From the NCBI RefSeq assembly GCF_001050015.1, contig NZ_CVTB01000276.1, positions 1-32,073 on the forward strand: a stretch of 32,073 nucleotides of DNA, written 5' to 3'. The notes under the pieces were generated by a model. The model saw nothing but the letters and a program-made list of their open reading frames with translations. It was not told the DNA's origin and did not search any database. Below, piece by piece: positions 1 to 19,609 of this stretch. The stretch is from Mycolicibacterium malmesburyense. GTDB taxonomy: Bacteria; Actinomycetota; Actinomycetes; Mycobacteriales; Mycobacteriaceae. Each line of letters starts with the position of its first letter. The stretch's first letter is position 1. The position numbers and the translations under genes were made by a program.

Positions 1-1088
1 CCCGCCGGCAGACCCTCATGCGCAAGGAACTGGCGTGGCTGCGGCGCGGCCCGCCCGCGCGGACGTCGAAACCGAAGTTCCGGATCCAGGCCGCCAACGA
101 GCTGATCGCGAACGAACCGCCGCCTCGGGACTCCCTGGTCCTGCAGCGGTTCGCCAGCACGCGGTTGGGCAAGGACGTCTTCGACCTGCACCGCGTGCGG
201 CTCGAGGCGGGCGACACCGTGGTGCTGGACAAGGTCGACTGGTCGATCGGGCCCGGCGCGCGAATCGGTTTGGTCGGCGTGAACGGCACCGGCAAGACCA
301 CGGTGCTGCGACTGTTGGCCGGTGAGCTCGCGCCGACGGCGGGCACGATCAAGCGGGGCACCACGCTGAAGATCGGTTACCTCAGCCAGGCGCTGGCCGA
401 ACTCGACGGGAGCGAACGGGTTCTCGACGCCGTCGAGAGCCGGCGGCGGATCACCGAACTGGCGGGCGGCGGCGAGATCAGTGCCGACACCTTGTTGCGC
501 GACTTCGGCTTCACCGGCGACAAACTGACGGCGCGGGTGGCGGAGCTTTCAGGCGGTGAGCGGCGCCGGTTGCAGTTCCTGCGGTTGTTGCTCGACGAGC
601 CGAACGTGTTGTTGCTCGACGAGCCCACCAACGACCTCGACATCGACACCTTGACCGTCATCGAGGATTACCTGGACGGCTGGCCCGGCACGCTGATCGT
701 CGTCACCCACGACCGCTACTTCCTGGAACGGGTCTCCGACGTCACCTACGCCCTGACCGGCGGTGGCCGCTGTGAGCTGTTGCCGGGCGGAATCGAGCAG
801 TACCTGGCCGACCGCGCGGCGACGGCGTCACCGCCCACCGCTACGTCCTCTTCGGCGGGAACGCAAGGCGAAACGGCCTCGGCGCGGGAGCGACGCACCG
901 GCAAGGAGATGGCCCGCATTGAAGGGCAGTTGGACAAGCTCGAGTCGCGGATCGCCGCGCTGCACGAGGCGATGGCCGAGGCCGTCGCCGACCACGTGCG
1001 ATTGGGCGAGCTCAACGTCGAGCTTCAGGAGTTGTTGAGCCGCAAGGAATCTCTCGAAGAGGCGTGGTTGGCCGCGGCGGACGGCTGA
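1..1088 (+). CDS. ABC-F family ATPase, C-terminal part (5' end outside window)
   Basis: This is a soluble ABC-F protein: twin ATPase domains without membrane segments, a family that acts on the ribosome in translation control or antibiotic protection. The reading frame is open to the window edge (codons run from base 3), so the first ATPase domain and most of the linker are missing. Counting from the ATG at 18, the second ATPase shows Walker A GVNGTGKTT (87-95), Q-loop Q124, signature LSGGE (177-181), Walker B LLLDE with EPTNDLD (about 198-208) and H-loop H231. Residues about 290-350 are charged and heptad-like, matching the C-terminal coiled coil of Uup-type members. From memory, the M. tuberculosis counterpart is split into Rv1667c and Rv1668c; here the visible part is intact. 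The family is certain, but the substrate or drug specificity cannot be read from the sequence. Confidence 0.93.
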   Translation, partial: RRQTLMRKELAWLRRGPPARTSKPKFRIQAANELIANEPPPRDSLVLQRFASTRLGKDVFDLHRVRLEAGDTVVLDKVDWSIGPGARIGLVGVNGTGKTTVLRLLAGELAPTAGTIKRGTTLKIGYLSQALAELDGSERVLDAVESRRRITELAGGGEISADTLLRDFGFTGDKLTARVAELSGGERRRLQFLRLLLDEPNVLLLDEPTNDLDIDTLTVIEDYLDGWPGTLIVVTHDRYFLERVSDVTYALTGGGRCELLPGGIEQYLADRAATASPPTATSSSAGTQGETASARERRTGKEMARIEGQLDKLESRIAALHEAMAEAVADHVRLGELNVELQELLSRKESLEEAWLAAADG

Positions 1089-1098
1089 GCTGCGCGCG

Positions 1099-1104
1099 TA
1101 GCGT
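1099..1104 (+). promoter_or_regulatory. -10 element for a leaderless lipoprotein transcript
   Basis: TAGCGT fits the mycobacterial -10 pattern TANNNT and lies exactly 6 bases before the ATG at 1111, so transcription would begin at or next to the start codon. No Shine-Dalgarno sequence is visible. The same geometry recurs at five other genes in the window. Confidence 0.5.
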
Positions 1105-1110
1105 GGAACG

Positions 1111-1566
1111 ATGAAGAGCAGATCAATCGGCGTCACGGCCCTCGCGGGAGCTGCGCTGGTCCTGGCGGGATGTGACGCGAGCAGCGAAACCCAGACGACG
1201 GTGACCGTCACGGAGTCGGCGCCCACCACCCAACCGCAGGGCGGACAGAGCGCGCCGCCGGGGACCGCTCCGCAGACGGGAGCGGCCGCACCGGCCAGAC
1301 CCGCGCGCGACCAGTGTGTTCGCCTCGAGCCCGCGCCGGACGGGCGCTACCAGGTCTTCGACGCGGGCTCCGCGGTGGTCACGTTCGCCGACGGTCGCCT
1401 GACCTTGGAGTCGGCCACCCCGGCCGAGGGTTGGACGCATCAGGTCGACGATCAGGAGGCCGAGGAGGTGGAGATCAAATTCCGCCGCGGGGCCGAAGAA
1501 CTCGATCTGGAACTCGACGTCGACAAGGGCCGCCTCGAGGTCAAGGTCTGCAACGACGACGACTGA
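1111..1566 (+). CDS. Small secreted lipoprotein of unknown function
   Basis: This 151-residue protein starts with a typical lipoprotein signal: K2 and R4, a hydrophobic stretch, then lipobox LAGC with the lipidated cysteine at C21. It should be exported and anchored to the outer face of the cytoplasmic membrane. Residues about 22-65 are rich in Thr, Pro, Gln and Ala and probably form a flexible tether. The folded part (about 66-151) holds two cysteines, in DQCVRL and KVCNDD, which may pair. Its end is very acidic, with alternating Glu/Asp and hydrophobic residues suggesting beta strands. I do not recognise the family. The gene converges on the hydrolase gene with a 15-base gap. Confidence 0.8.
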   Translation: MKSRSIGVTALAGAALVLAGCDASSETQTTVTVTESAPTTQPQGGQSAPPGTAPQTGAAAPARPARDQCVRLEPAPDGRYQVFDAGSAVVTFADGRLTLESATPAEGWTHQVDDQEAEEVEIKFRRGAEELDLELDVDKGRLEVKVCNDDD

Positions 1567-1581
1567 CCGCGGGCCCGGGAA

Positions 1582-7757
<6,176 letters not shown>

Positions 7758-7761
<4 letters not shown>

Positions 7762-8626
7762 GACCGCACCACTTTCGTCCCCGTTCCCTCGTCGGTGAGC
7801 AGTTCCACCAACACACAGTGCTCGACGCGGCCGTCGATGACGTGTGCGCTCGGCACGCCGCCCGCGACCGCACGCAGGCACGCCTCGATCTTGGGCACCA
7901 TCCCCGCCTCCAGCGTCGGCAGCATCTGGGTCAGTGCGGCCGAATCGATCTCGCTGACCAGCGAGCCGCGATCGGGCCAGTTCGTGTACAGACCCTCGAC
8001 ATCGGTGAGCATCAGCAGCTTCTCCGCGCCCAGCGCCTCGGCCAGCGCCGCGGCGGCGGTGTCGGCGTTGATGTTGTGGACCACCCCGTCGGCGTCGGGT
8101 GCGATGGTCGACACCACCGGTATCCGCCCGGCGTTGATGAGATCCCGCAGCGATCCGGCGTTGACCCTCTCGACGTCGCCGACGAGACCGATGTCGGTGG
8201 CGACCCCGTCGACGGTCACACTGCGGCGCACCGCGGTGAACAACTGGGCGTCCTCGCCGGTGACGCCGACGGCGTACGGGCCGTGGGCGTTGATCAGTCC
8301 GACCAGTTCCCGGCCGACCTGACCGAACAGCACCATGCGCGCCACGTCGAGCACCTCGGGTGTGGTGACCCGGAACCCGCCCTTGAAATCACCTTGGATG
8401 CCCAGGCGTTTGAGCATCGCGCTGATCTGCGGCCCGCCGCCGTGGACGACGACGGGATGCACACCGCAGTTGCGCAGGAACACCATGTCGGCCGCGAACG
8501 CGGCCTTGAGCACGTCGTCGGTCATCGCATTGCCGCCGTACTTGATCACGACGATCTTGCCGTGCAACTGTTTGAGCCACGGCAGCGCTTCGGCGAGAAC
8601 CTTTGCCTTGACCGGGGTTTCGACGG

Positions 8627-8630
<4 letters not shown>
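7758..8630 (-). CDS. argB: Acetylglutamate kinase
   Basis: This kinase phosphorylates N-acetylglutamate with ATP. The 290-residue product belongs to the amino-acid kinase family, with IKYGGNAM (29-36) near the N-terminus and VHGGGPQI in the substrate loop. An N-terminal helix (about 5-22, [15 protein letters not shown]) precedes the kinase fold; this extension is typical of hexameric, arginine-inhibited enzymes, so feedback control by arginine is likely. Start ATG at 8630 overlaps the argJ stop. No oddities were seen. Confidence 0.97.
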
Positions 8631-10901
<2,271 letters not shown>

Positions 10902-10968
10902 AATTCATTGATGGGGGGTTGGGTGCGATACCAGTCGCCTAGCGATCGTTAGTGCACCGAAATCACAA

Positions 10969-13466
10969 TCAGCGGCGTTGTTCGGCGCCGACCCGTTCGG
11001 CCGCGGCCTCGACGGCCGCTTCGCGCGCCGCGCTGGCCTCATCCTCGGTGAGCGTGCGATCGGCGGCACGGAACCGCAGCGCGAACGCCAGCGATTTGCG
11101 GCCCTCCCCGATCTGCGGGCCGGTGTAGACGTCGAACAACCGCACGTCCTCGAGCAGCGGACCCGCCCCGGCCCGGACCGCGTCGACCACGGCGGCCGCG
11201 GCCACGTCCTCGTCGACGACGAGGCTGATGTCCTGAAACACCGCCGGGAACGGCGACACCCTCGGCGCGGGCAGCCGCTCGACGATCGGAACGGCGTCCA
11301 GGTCCAGTTCGAGGGCGCACGTGCGCTTGGGCAGGCCCGAGCGCTCCACCACAGCGGGGTGCAGCTCACCGGCGTGACCGACGACGGTTCCGCTGTCGCG
11401 GTCGCCGAGCACCACCTCGGCGCAGCGGCCGGGATGCCACGGCAGGTGCTGCGCGGGACGCAGATGGAGCTCGACGCCGGCGGCGCGAGCGATCACCTGC
11501 ACCGCCTCGAACACGTCGCCGGGCTGCACCTCGCGACCGGGCCCCCAGGGACCGGCCGGCTCGCGCAGCCCGGCCACCACCGCGGCGACGTGTTGCGGCT
11601 GGCTGGGCAGCGAGGCGTCCAGCGCGGCGATCTCGTCGTCGCTGGGACGGCGGTCGGTCGGGATCCTGCCGAGGGCACGGGTCTCCGGCGTGGGCACGAC
11701 GACCTGCTGGATCGCGAACAGGCCGACATCGGCGGTGCCGCGAGAGACGTTGCGGGTCAACGCCTCCAGCAATCCGGGAAGCAGGGTGGTGGCCAGCTGC
11801 GGGCGATCGGAGTCCAGCGGGTTGAGCACGTCAACGGTGGAACGGCGGGTATCGGCGGCGGGCAGACCCCATTGGTCGAAGACACCTGCGGGCAGGAACG
11901 GGGTGGGCAAGATTTCCACATACCCGTTGAGCCCCAACGACTTCCCGATCGCACGCCGCCGCCTCTGCACCGGGGTGAGCCCGCGTCCGGCCGGGGCCAG
12001 CGGCAGCACCGACGGGATCTTCTCCAGATCCTCCAGCCGCAACACCTCTTCGACGAGGTCGGCGGGCTGGACGAGATCGGGTCGCCAACTCGGCGGGGTG
12101 ACCGCGAGCATGCCGTCGGCGGCGACGACCTGTGCGCCGATCTGGATGAGCCGTCGTTCGGCGGTGCCCGGCGCGTAGGCGATGCCCGCGGTGCGGTCAG
12201 GCAGGTCGGCCGCCATGGTCACCGCCGGCTGCGACCAGTCCTCGCGCGGCGGGTCGCCGCGCCAGTCGGTCAGCGTGGGGTCGACTGTGCCGTGGGCGAT
12301 CTCGGCGAGCAACGTGGCGCAGCGGTCCAACGCGGCGACCGAGATCGCGGGGTCGACGGTGCGTTCGTAGCGGCGCCCCGCCTCGCTGTACAGCCGCAGT
12401 CGACGCTGGGTGCGTGACACCGCGGCTGGATCCCACACCGCGGCTTCGAGCAGCACGTCGGTCGTCGTGTCGCGCACCTCGGTGGTGCCCGCACCCATCA
12501 CGCCGCCGATCGCGGCGGTCGCGACGTCGTCGACGATCAGCACGTCGCCGGGGTCCAGGCGGCGTTCGACATCGTCGAGGGTCACCACCGTCTCCCCCGG
12601 ATCGGCGAAGCGAACCCGAAAACCTCCGGTGACGAGGCTTCGATCGTGTGCGTGCATCGGGTGTCCGAGCTCGAGCATCACGTAGTTGGTGACGTCCACC
12701 GCGGGTGAGATGGTCCGGATACCGGACAGCAGCAGCCGTCGCTGCATCCACCAGGGCGAGACGGCCGCCGGATCGATGCCCGTCACCGGCCGCAGCCCGA
12801 ACCGCCGCACACCGGTGCCGGTTTCGACCGAGACGGGTAGCGCCTCGCCCTTTGCGGGCAGCGGCGCGACGTCGGCCGGGTCGACGTAATCGAGGTCGTA
12901 GGCGGTCGCGATCTCGCGGGCCATACCGCGCACCGACAGGCAGTAGCCGCGGTCCGGGGTGATGGCCAGGTGGAACACGACGTCGTCGAGCCCGAGCACA
13001 TCGGCGGCCGGGGTTCCCGGTTCGGCGGTGCCGGGCGGTAGCACCAGGATCCCCGAATGGTCGGTGCCCAGGTTCATCTCGGCGGTCGAGCAGATCATCC
13101 CATCGGACACCCGGCCGTAGGTCTTGCGGCTGGAGATCGTGAAGTCGCCCGGCAGCACCGTGCCCGGCAGCGCCACCACGACCAGGTCGTCAACAGCGAA
13201 ATTGGTTGCCCCACAGACGATGTCACGCGGTTCGGCCTCGCCGATGTCGACCTTGACGGCCCGGATGGGTTTCTTGAACTCGGTGAGCTCCTCGATGGCG
13301 GCGACCCGTCCCACCGCCAGCGGACCGGTGACGGGCCCGACGGGAATGACCTCCTCGACCTCGTGACCTATGCGGATCAACGTCTGTTCGAGCTCGGCGG
13401 GGCTCACGTCCCAACCCGGTGCGCCGGCCTGCACGACGTCGCGCAGCCAGCTGTACGGAAGCCGCA

Positions 13467-13467
<1 letters not shown>
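10969..13467 (-). CDS. pheT: Phenylalanyl-tRNA synthetase beta subunit
   Basis: This is the large subunit of the alpha2-beta2 enzyme that charges tRNA-Phe. The 832-residue length is standard. The N-terminal tRNA-binding (EMAP-like) domain spans about 40-150 with [12 protein letters not shown] and ICSTAEM; the B3/B4 editing region follows, where mischarged Tyr-tRNA is hydrolysed; then the B5 domain and a catalytic-like core; and a C-terminal ferredoxin-like anticodon-binding domain (about 740-832, from SPFPAVFQD). The ATG at 13467 overlaps the pheS stop by one base (TGATG), so the subunits are translationally coupled. A 102-base gap separates it from argC; nothing gene-like is seen there. Confidence 0.98.
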
Positions 13468-15447
<1,980 letters not shown>

Positions 15448-15453
15448 GTCGCC

Positions 15454-15459
15454 AGCCTA
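15454..15459 (-). promoter_or_regulatory. -10 element for leaderless cyclase transcript
   Basis: On the minus strand TAGGCT (TANNNT) lies six bases before the GTG at 15447. No Shine-Dalgarno sequence is visible. Confidence 0.5.
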
Positions 15460-15605
15460 AGCGGGCCGATTGACGCCGAGCAATCGCGCGACGCGAAGCC
15501 GTCGTCCGAATCACGAAATCGCTACCGGTGAAGCAGCTGGTCACAGCGATGTGGAGCGCGAGTAGCCGCTCAATAACGGCGCGCCACGACGCACCCCGCA
15601 AATCA

Positions 15606-15634
15606 TAGACAACAAACGTTGTCAGCATTATCGT
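15606..15634 (+). promoter_or_regulatory. Sigma-A promoter with embedded operator for the oxygenase operon
   Basis: TAGACA (15606-15611) matches the -35 consensus at five of six bases. TATCGT (15629-15634) is a TANNNT -10 element, and the spacer is 17 bases. Overlapping the -35 and spacer, GACAAC and GTTGTC (15608-15623) form a perfect 6-base inverted repeat around AAAC, the size and position expected of a TetR-type repressor site. The half-site spacing differs from the KstR motif (AAC-N2-GTT). No regulator gene lies next to it, so the repressor is unknown. Confidence 0.55.
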
Positions 15635-15665
15635 CGAGTTCGACGCCGATTCAGCGAGGAATCAG

Positions 15666-16676
15666 ATGAGCCTGAACGACACCGATCCCCTCGGTCCCGA
15701 CTCGTTGACGTGGAAGTACTTCGGCGATCTGCGGACCGGGCTACTCGGGGTGTGGATCGGCGCGGTGCAGAACATGTATCCCGAACTCGGCGCTGGCGTC
15801 GAGGACCATTCGATCCTGCTGCGCGAGCCGCTGCAGCGCGTCGCCCGCTCGGTGTATCCCATCATGGGCGTGGTCTACGACGGCGAACGCGCCCCTCAGA
15901 CCGGCCAGCAGATCAAGAGCTACCACACCACGATCAAGGGGATGGACGCCGAGGGCCGCCGCTACCACGCGCTGAACCCCGAGACCTTCTACTGGGCGCA
16001 CGCCACCTTTTTCATGTTGATCATCAAGACCGCCGAGTACTTCTGCGGCGGGCTGACCGAAGCCGAGAAACGCCAGCTGTTCGACGAGCACGTGCAGTGG
16101 TACCGCATGTACGGCATGAGCATGCGCCCGGTGCCCAACAGCTGGGAGGAGTTTTGCGAGTACTGGGACCGCAAGTGCCGCGAAGAGCTCGAGATCAACC
16201 GCGCCACCCTCGACATCTTCTCGATCCGCATCCCCAAACCCTGGTTCGTGTTGATGCCCACCGGGCTCTGGGATCAGATGTTCAAGCCGATGGTGGGCGC
16301 GCAGCGCTGGATCGCGGCCGGTGTGTTCGACGAAGCCCTCCGCGAGAAAGCCAATATGCGCTGGACGCCCGGGGACGAGATAGTGCTGCGCCTGTTCGGC
16401 AAGTTGGTGGAGCTGGCCTTCGTGGCCGTGCCGGACGAGATCCGTTTGCACCCACGGGCATTGACCGCTTACCGGCGCGCACAGGGCAGGCGTCCCGTGG
16501 ACGCACCACTGGTCGAGGCGCCGGCCTTCATGGCGCCCCCGAGCGACCGTCGCGGGCTGCCCATGCACTACGTGCCGCCCCGCAAGTCGCTGCTGGATCG
16601 GGCGGGCTCGCTGGTGCACACCACGTTCTCTTTGGCGGGGCTGCGTCCGGCCCGCGGACGCCATAAGGCAGCCTGA
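15666..16676 (+). CDS. DUF2236 / MpaB-like haem oxygenase
   Basis: The 336-residue protein belongs to the oxygenase MpaB / rubber oxygenase (Lcp) catalytic domain family, helical b-type haem proteins that cleave or oxidise hydrophobic chains. The hallmark segment FYWAHATF is present, with H112 the expected haem ligand, followed by helical stretches around KTAEYF and YRMYGMSMRP. No signal peptide is visible, unlike secreted rubber oxygenases, so it should act inside the cell on lipid-like substrates. GAGGA five bases before the ATG is a good ribosome site. It is the first gene of a pair with an acyl-CoA dehydrogenase, four bases apart. The location matches Rv1645c of M. tuberculosis as I recall it. 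The true substrate is unknown. Confidence 0.85.
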   Translation: MSLNDTDPLGPDSLTWKYFGDLRTGLLGVWIGAVQNMYPELGAGVEDHSILLREPLQRVARSVYPIMGVVYDGERAPQTGQQIKSYHTTIKGMDAEGRRYHALNPETFYWAHATFFMLIIKTAEYFCGGLTEAEKRQLFDEHVQWYRMYGMSMRPVPNSWEEFCEYWDRKCREELEINRATLDIFSIRIPKPWFVLMPTGLWDQMFKPMVGAQRWIAAGVFDEALREKANMRWTPGDEIVLRLFGKLVELAFVAVPDEIRLHPRALTAYRRAQGRRPVDAPLVEAPAFMAPPSDRRGLPMHYVPPRKSLLDRAGSLVHTTFSLAGLRPARGRHKAA

Positions 16677-16680
16677 GTGC

Positions 16681-17928
16681 ATGCTCGAATGGTCTGATAC
16701 CGATCTCGCCGTGCGCGACGCCGTGCGCGAGTTCGTCGACAAGGAAATCCGCCCGCACGTCGATGCGCTGGAAAGCGGCGAGATGGAGCCCTACCCCATC
16801 GTCCGCAAACTGTTCGCGACGTTCGGCATCGCCGACATGGCCCGGGAGTCGCTGAACAAACGCCTGGCCCGGCTCCGCGACGGCGGCGGCTCGTCGGAGA
16901 GGTCCTCGGGCGGCGGCATGTTCGGCGAGGGCTCGGGCGGCATGGGGTTCGTCGTGATCAGCGAGCTGTGCCGCGTCTCGATGGGCGTGGTCACCGGGAT
17001 GGGTGTCAGCCTCGGGCTCACGGTGCCGACCATCATGAGCCGGGGCACGCTGGCCCAGCAGGAGCGCTGGCTGCCGGACCTGGTCACCTACGACAAGGTC
17101 GGCGCCTGGGCCATCACCGAACCCGACTCGGGCTCCGACGCGTTCGGCGGCATGAAGTCCTATGTCGTGCGCGACGGTGACGACTACGTCCTCAACGGTC
17201 AGAAGACCTTCATCACCAACGGGCCCGACGCCGACGTCGTGGTGGTGTACGCCAAGCTCAATGAAGATGGAGCGGGCGACTCCGTTTCGGACAAACGGGA
17301 CCGCAAGGTGCTGACCTTCGTGCTGGACCGTGGCATGGAGGGTTTCGTACAGTCGAAGCCGTTCCGCAAGATGGGGATTCACAGCTCGCGGACGGGCGAG
17401 CTGTTCTTCAACAACGTGCGGTTGGGCCGCGACCGGTTACTCGGCGAGACCGAGGACAACTCCGCGGGCGACGGCCGCGCCAGCGCACGGTCGAGTTTCA
17501 GCGCCGAACGTATCGGCGTGGCCGCGATGTCGCTCGGGGTGATCGAGGAGTGCCTGCGGCTGAGCGTCGACTACGCCAAGAATCGCAGGCTGTGGGGGCA
17601 GGAGATCGGGCAGTTCCAGCTGATCCAGCTCAAGCTCGCAAACATGGAAGTGGCGCGAATGAACGTGCGCAACATCCTGTTCCGCGTGATCGAGGCGGCT
17701 CAGACCGGTGCCCCGATCTCACTGCCGGAGGCCTCGGCGATCAAGTGGTACTGCTCGCAGGCGGCCACCGACGTCGCGATGGAGGCGGTGCAGTTGTTCG
17801 GCGGCAACGGCTACATGACCGAGTACCGCGTCGAACAGTTGGCGCGCGACGCCAAGTCGCTGATGATCTACGCCGGCAGCAACGAGGTGCAGATCACCCA
17901 CGTGGCGCGGGGTCTGCTCGGCTCCTGA
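16681..17928 (+). CDS. Acyl-CoA dehydrogenase family protein
   Basis: This FAD enzyme (415 residues) would introduce a double bond into an acyl-CoA. The FAD/substrate segment AWAITEPDSGSDAFG (142-156), RRLWGQEIGQFQ and the C-terminal YAGSNEVQ are family hallmarks. The usual catalytic glutamate of the YEGT motif is alanine here. A glutamate (E276, in FSAERIGVA) instead aligns with the base of isovaleryl-CoA and long-chain dehydrogenases, so activity is probably kept, on branched or long chains. A Gly/Ser-rich insertion (68-88) is unusual and probably a surface loop. The ATG lies four bases after the oxygenase stop, so the two are coupled. The gene ends four bases before the convergent GMC oxidoreductase gene. 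Confidence 0.9.
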   Translation: MLEWSDTDLAVRDAVREFVDKEIRPHVDALESGEMEPYPIVRKLFATFGIADMARESLNKRLARLRDGGGSSERSSGGGMFGEGSGGMGFVVISELCRVSMGVVTGMGVSLGLTVPTIMSRGTLAQQERWLPDLVTYDKVGAWAITEPDSGSDAFGGMKSYVVRDGDDYVLNGQKTFITNGPDADVVVVYAKLNEDGAGDSVSDKRDRKVLTFVLDRGMEGFVQSKPFRKMGIHSSRTGELFFNNVRLGRDRLLGETEDNSAGDGRASARSSFSAERIGVAAMSLGVIEECLRLSVDYAKNRRLWGQEIGQFQLIQLKLANMEVARMNVRNILFRVIEAAQTGAPISLPEASAIKWYCSQAATDVAMEAVQLFGGNGYMTEYRVEQLARDAKSLMIYAGSNEVQITHVARGLLGS

Positions 17929-17932
17929 CCGT

Positions 17933-19537
17933 TCAGCGGTCCTCGACAATGAACTGCGCGGCGCGGGCGGCCATAGCCATCACCGGCCCGTTCAGGTTGC
18001 CCGCCAACATGATCGGCATCGCCGAGCAGTCGACGATACGCAGATCCTCGACACCCCGCACACGCAGCCGATCGTCGACGATGTCGTCGTCGCTGGGGCC
18101 CATGGCGCAGCTGCCGATGGCGTGATACCCGCAGTAGCCGCCGTCCAACGCGGCGTCGACCAGCTCGTCGTCGCTACTCGCCTGCGGCCCGGGGAACGTC
18201 TCGTGGTCGATGTGCTCGGCGATCGGGGACTGCTCGAACAGTTCGCGGGCCCGGCGCAGCAGGTTCGCGGTGGTGCTGCGATCGTGGTCGCTGGTGAGGT
18301 AACTCGGATCGAGCAGCAGCGGCGCCGCCGGATCCGCGGCGGTGATCGCGACGCTGCCCTCCGAGGTGGGCCGCAGGGTGAAGCCCAGGCAAGACACCCC
18401 GGGTTCGCGTTCGAGGGCCACCGGCTCGCCGTCGTTGTACGCCGGAATGGTGAACGGCCCCAACAGAAGTTGCCCGTCCACCCGCGGCGCGTCGGGGGTG
18501 GTCTTCATGAATGCCAGGACATCGAAGGTCGGCGTGGCCAGCGAGCCCCGGCGCCTCGTCAGGTATCGCGCGGCGCTTCTGGCCTGTCCGGCCCGGCTCG
18601 ACAGCTGCCGGTTGTATCCGAGCTCGGCGTTGAGCCGGTACTTCAAGGCGAAGCAGCGGTGTTCGCGCATCCGCCTACCCACATTCTCGCGTTCGAGCAG
18701 GACCGGCACACCGGCGCGGTCGAGCACCTCGCGCGGTCCGATGCCCGACAGTTGCAGCAGTTTCGGGCTGCCCATGCTGCCGAGGGCGAGAATCGTCTCG
18801 CGGCTGGACCGGAACTCGGTACGCGTGCCGTTGTGCATTCGGACGGTGATGCCCGTCGCGCGGTCGTTCTCGATGTCGACGCGGCACACCTCGGCCCGCG
18901 TGAGGACGGTGAGGTTGGGGCGTCGCATCGCAGGCCGGAGGAAGGCGTCGGCCGCGCTGACCCGGCGACCCCTGCGGATGGTGGCCGGTGTGAAGCCGAT
19001 ACGGGGCTCGTCGCTCTCGTTGATGTCGTCGAGCGGCCGCAGCCCGGCGTTGGCGCCCGCTTGAACCATCTCGTGGCTCACGAGGTCCTGCTCGGCCGCC
19101 ACCGAGATGTGCAGCGGCCCGCCCGCGCCCCGCGTCGGCGAGGCGCCGAACGCGTTGTCCTCCATGGCTTTGAAGACCGGCAGGATTTCGTCCCAGCCCC
19201 AGCCTTTGTTGCCCAGCCGCTCGAGCTCGTCGTAGTCGGCCCGGTTACCGCGGTTGTAGACCATGCCGTTGATCGAACTCGAACCGCCGAGCACTCTTCC
19301 GCGCGTCCAGAACTCGGCACGCTGTCGCGGCCCGAACGGCGTCGTCGCGTAGCGCCAGACGTACTTTTCGTTCTCGAACAACATGCCCGACCCCTTGGGC
19401 ACGTGGAGCATCGGATGCCGGTCGAGACCGCCGGCCTCGACGAGCAGCACCGTCGTTTCCGGGTCGGCGGACAACCGATTCGCCAGCACACACCCGGCCG
19501 AGCCGGCACCCGCGATGATGTAATCGAAGCGACGCAT
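17933..19537 (-). CDS. GMC family FAD oxidoreductase (choline/alcohol dehydrogenase-like)
   Basis: This 534-residue flavoprotein of the glucose-methanol-choline family oxidises an alcohol. The N-terminal dinucleotide fold GAGSAG is at 10-15; the first GMC signature (GRVLGGSSSINGM) follows near 80-92; the second (GSMGSPKLLQLSGIGP) is mid-protein. The active-site pair is H472 (in CGYHAIGSCAMG) and N516 (in GNLNGPV), spaced 44 residues as in choline oxidase. No signal peptide or membrane segment is present. The start ATG at 19537 follows TATTGT by six bases. It is convergent with the acyl-CoA dehydrogenase. The substrate cannot be told from sequence; a lipid-derived alcohol fits the neighbourhood. 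Confidence 0.9.
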   Translation of the reverse strand: MRRFDYIIAGAGSAGCVLANRLSADPETTVLLVEAGGLDRHPMLHVPKGSGMLFENEKYVWRYATTPFGPRQRAEFWTRGRVLGGSSSINGMVYNRGNRADYDELERLGNKGWGWDEILPVFKAMEDNAFGASPTRGAGGPLHISVAAEQDLVSHEMVQAGANAGLRPLDDINESDEPRIGFTPATIRRGRRVSAADAFLRPAMRRPNLTVLTRAEVCRVDIENDRATGITVRMHNGTRTEFRSSRETILALGSMGSPKLLQLSGIGPREVLDRAGVPVLLERENVGRRMREHRCFALKYRLNAELGYNRQLSSRAGQARSAARYLTRRRGSLATPTFDVLAFMKTTPDAPRVDGQLLLGPFTIPAYNDGEPVALEREPGVSCLGFTLRPTSEGSVAITAADPAAPLLLDPSYLTSDHDRSTTANLLRRARELFEQSPIAEHIDHETFPGPQASSDDELVDAALDGGYCGYHAIGSCAMGPSDDDIVDDRLRVRGVEDLRIVDCSAMPIMLAGNLNGPVMAMAARAAQFIVEDR

Positions 19538-19543
19538 CGCCGC

Positions 19544-19549
19544 ACAATA
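19544..19549 (-). promoter_or_regulatory. -10 element for leaderless GMC oxidoreductase transcript
   Basis: On the minus strand TATTGT (TANNNT, four of six to TATAAT) lies six bases before the ATG at 19537. No ribosome site is visible. Confidence 0.5.
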
Positions 19550-19609
19550 CTTCGCCGAGCTAAGGTTGTGGGCCGGTTTGGGCCTCGAAGTGACACAACG
19601 CGCTTCGCG

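Noticed and set aside
10939..10952. CTAGCGATCGTTAG between argC and pheT as a terminator
   Set aside because: It is an almost perfect palindrome with no loop and no T-run, so it cannot form a terminator hairpin; no regulator can be assigned.
15608..15623. KstR cholesterol-regulon site before the oxygenase gene
   Set aside because: KstR sites have AAC-N2-GTT. Here the arms are AAC-N4-GTT and the flanking bases do not fit.
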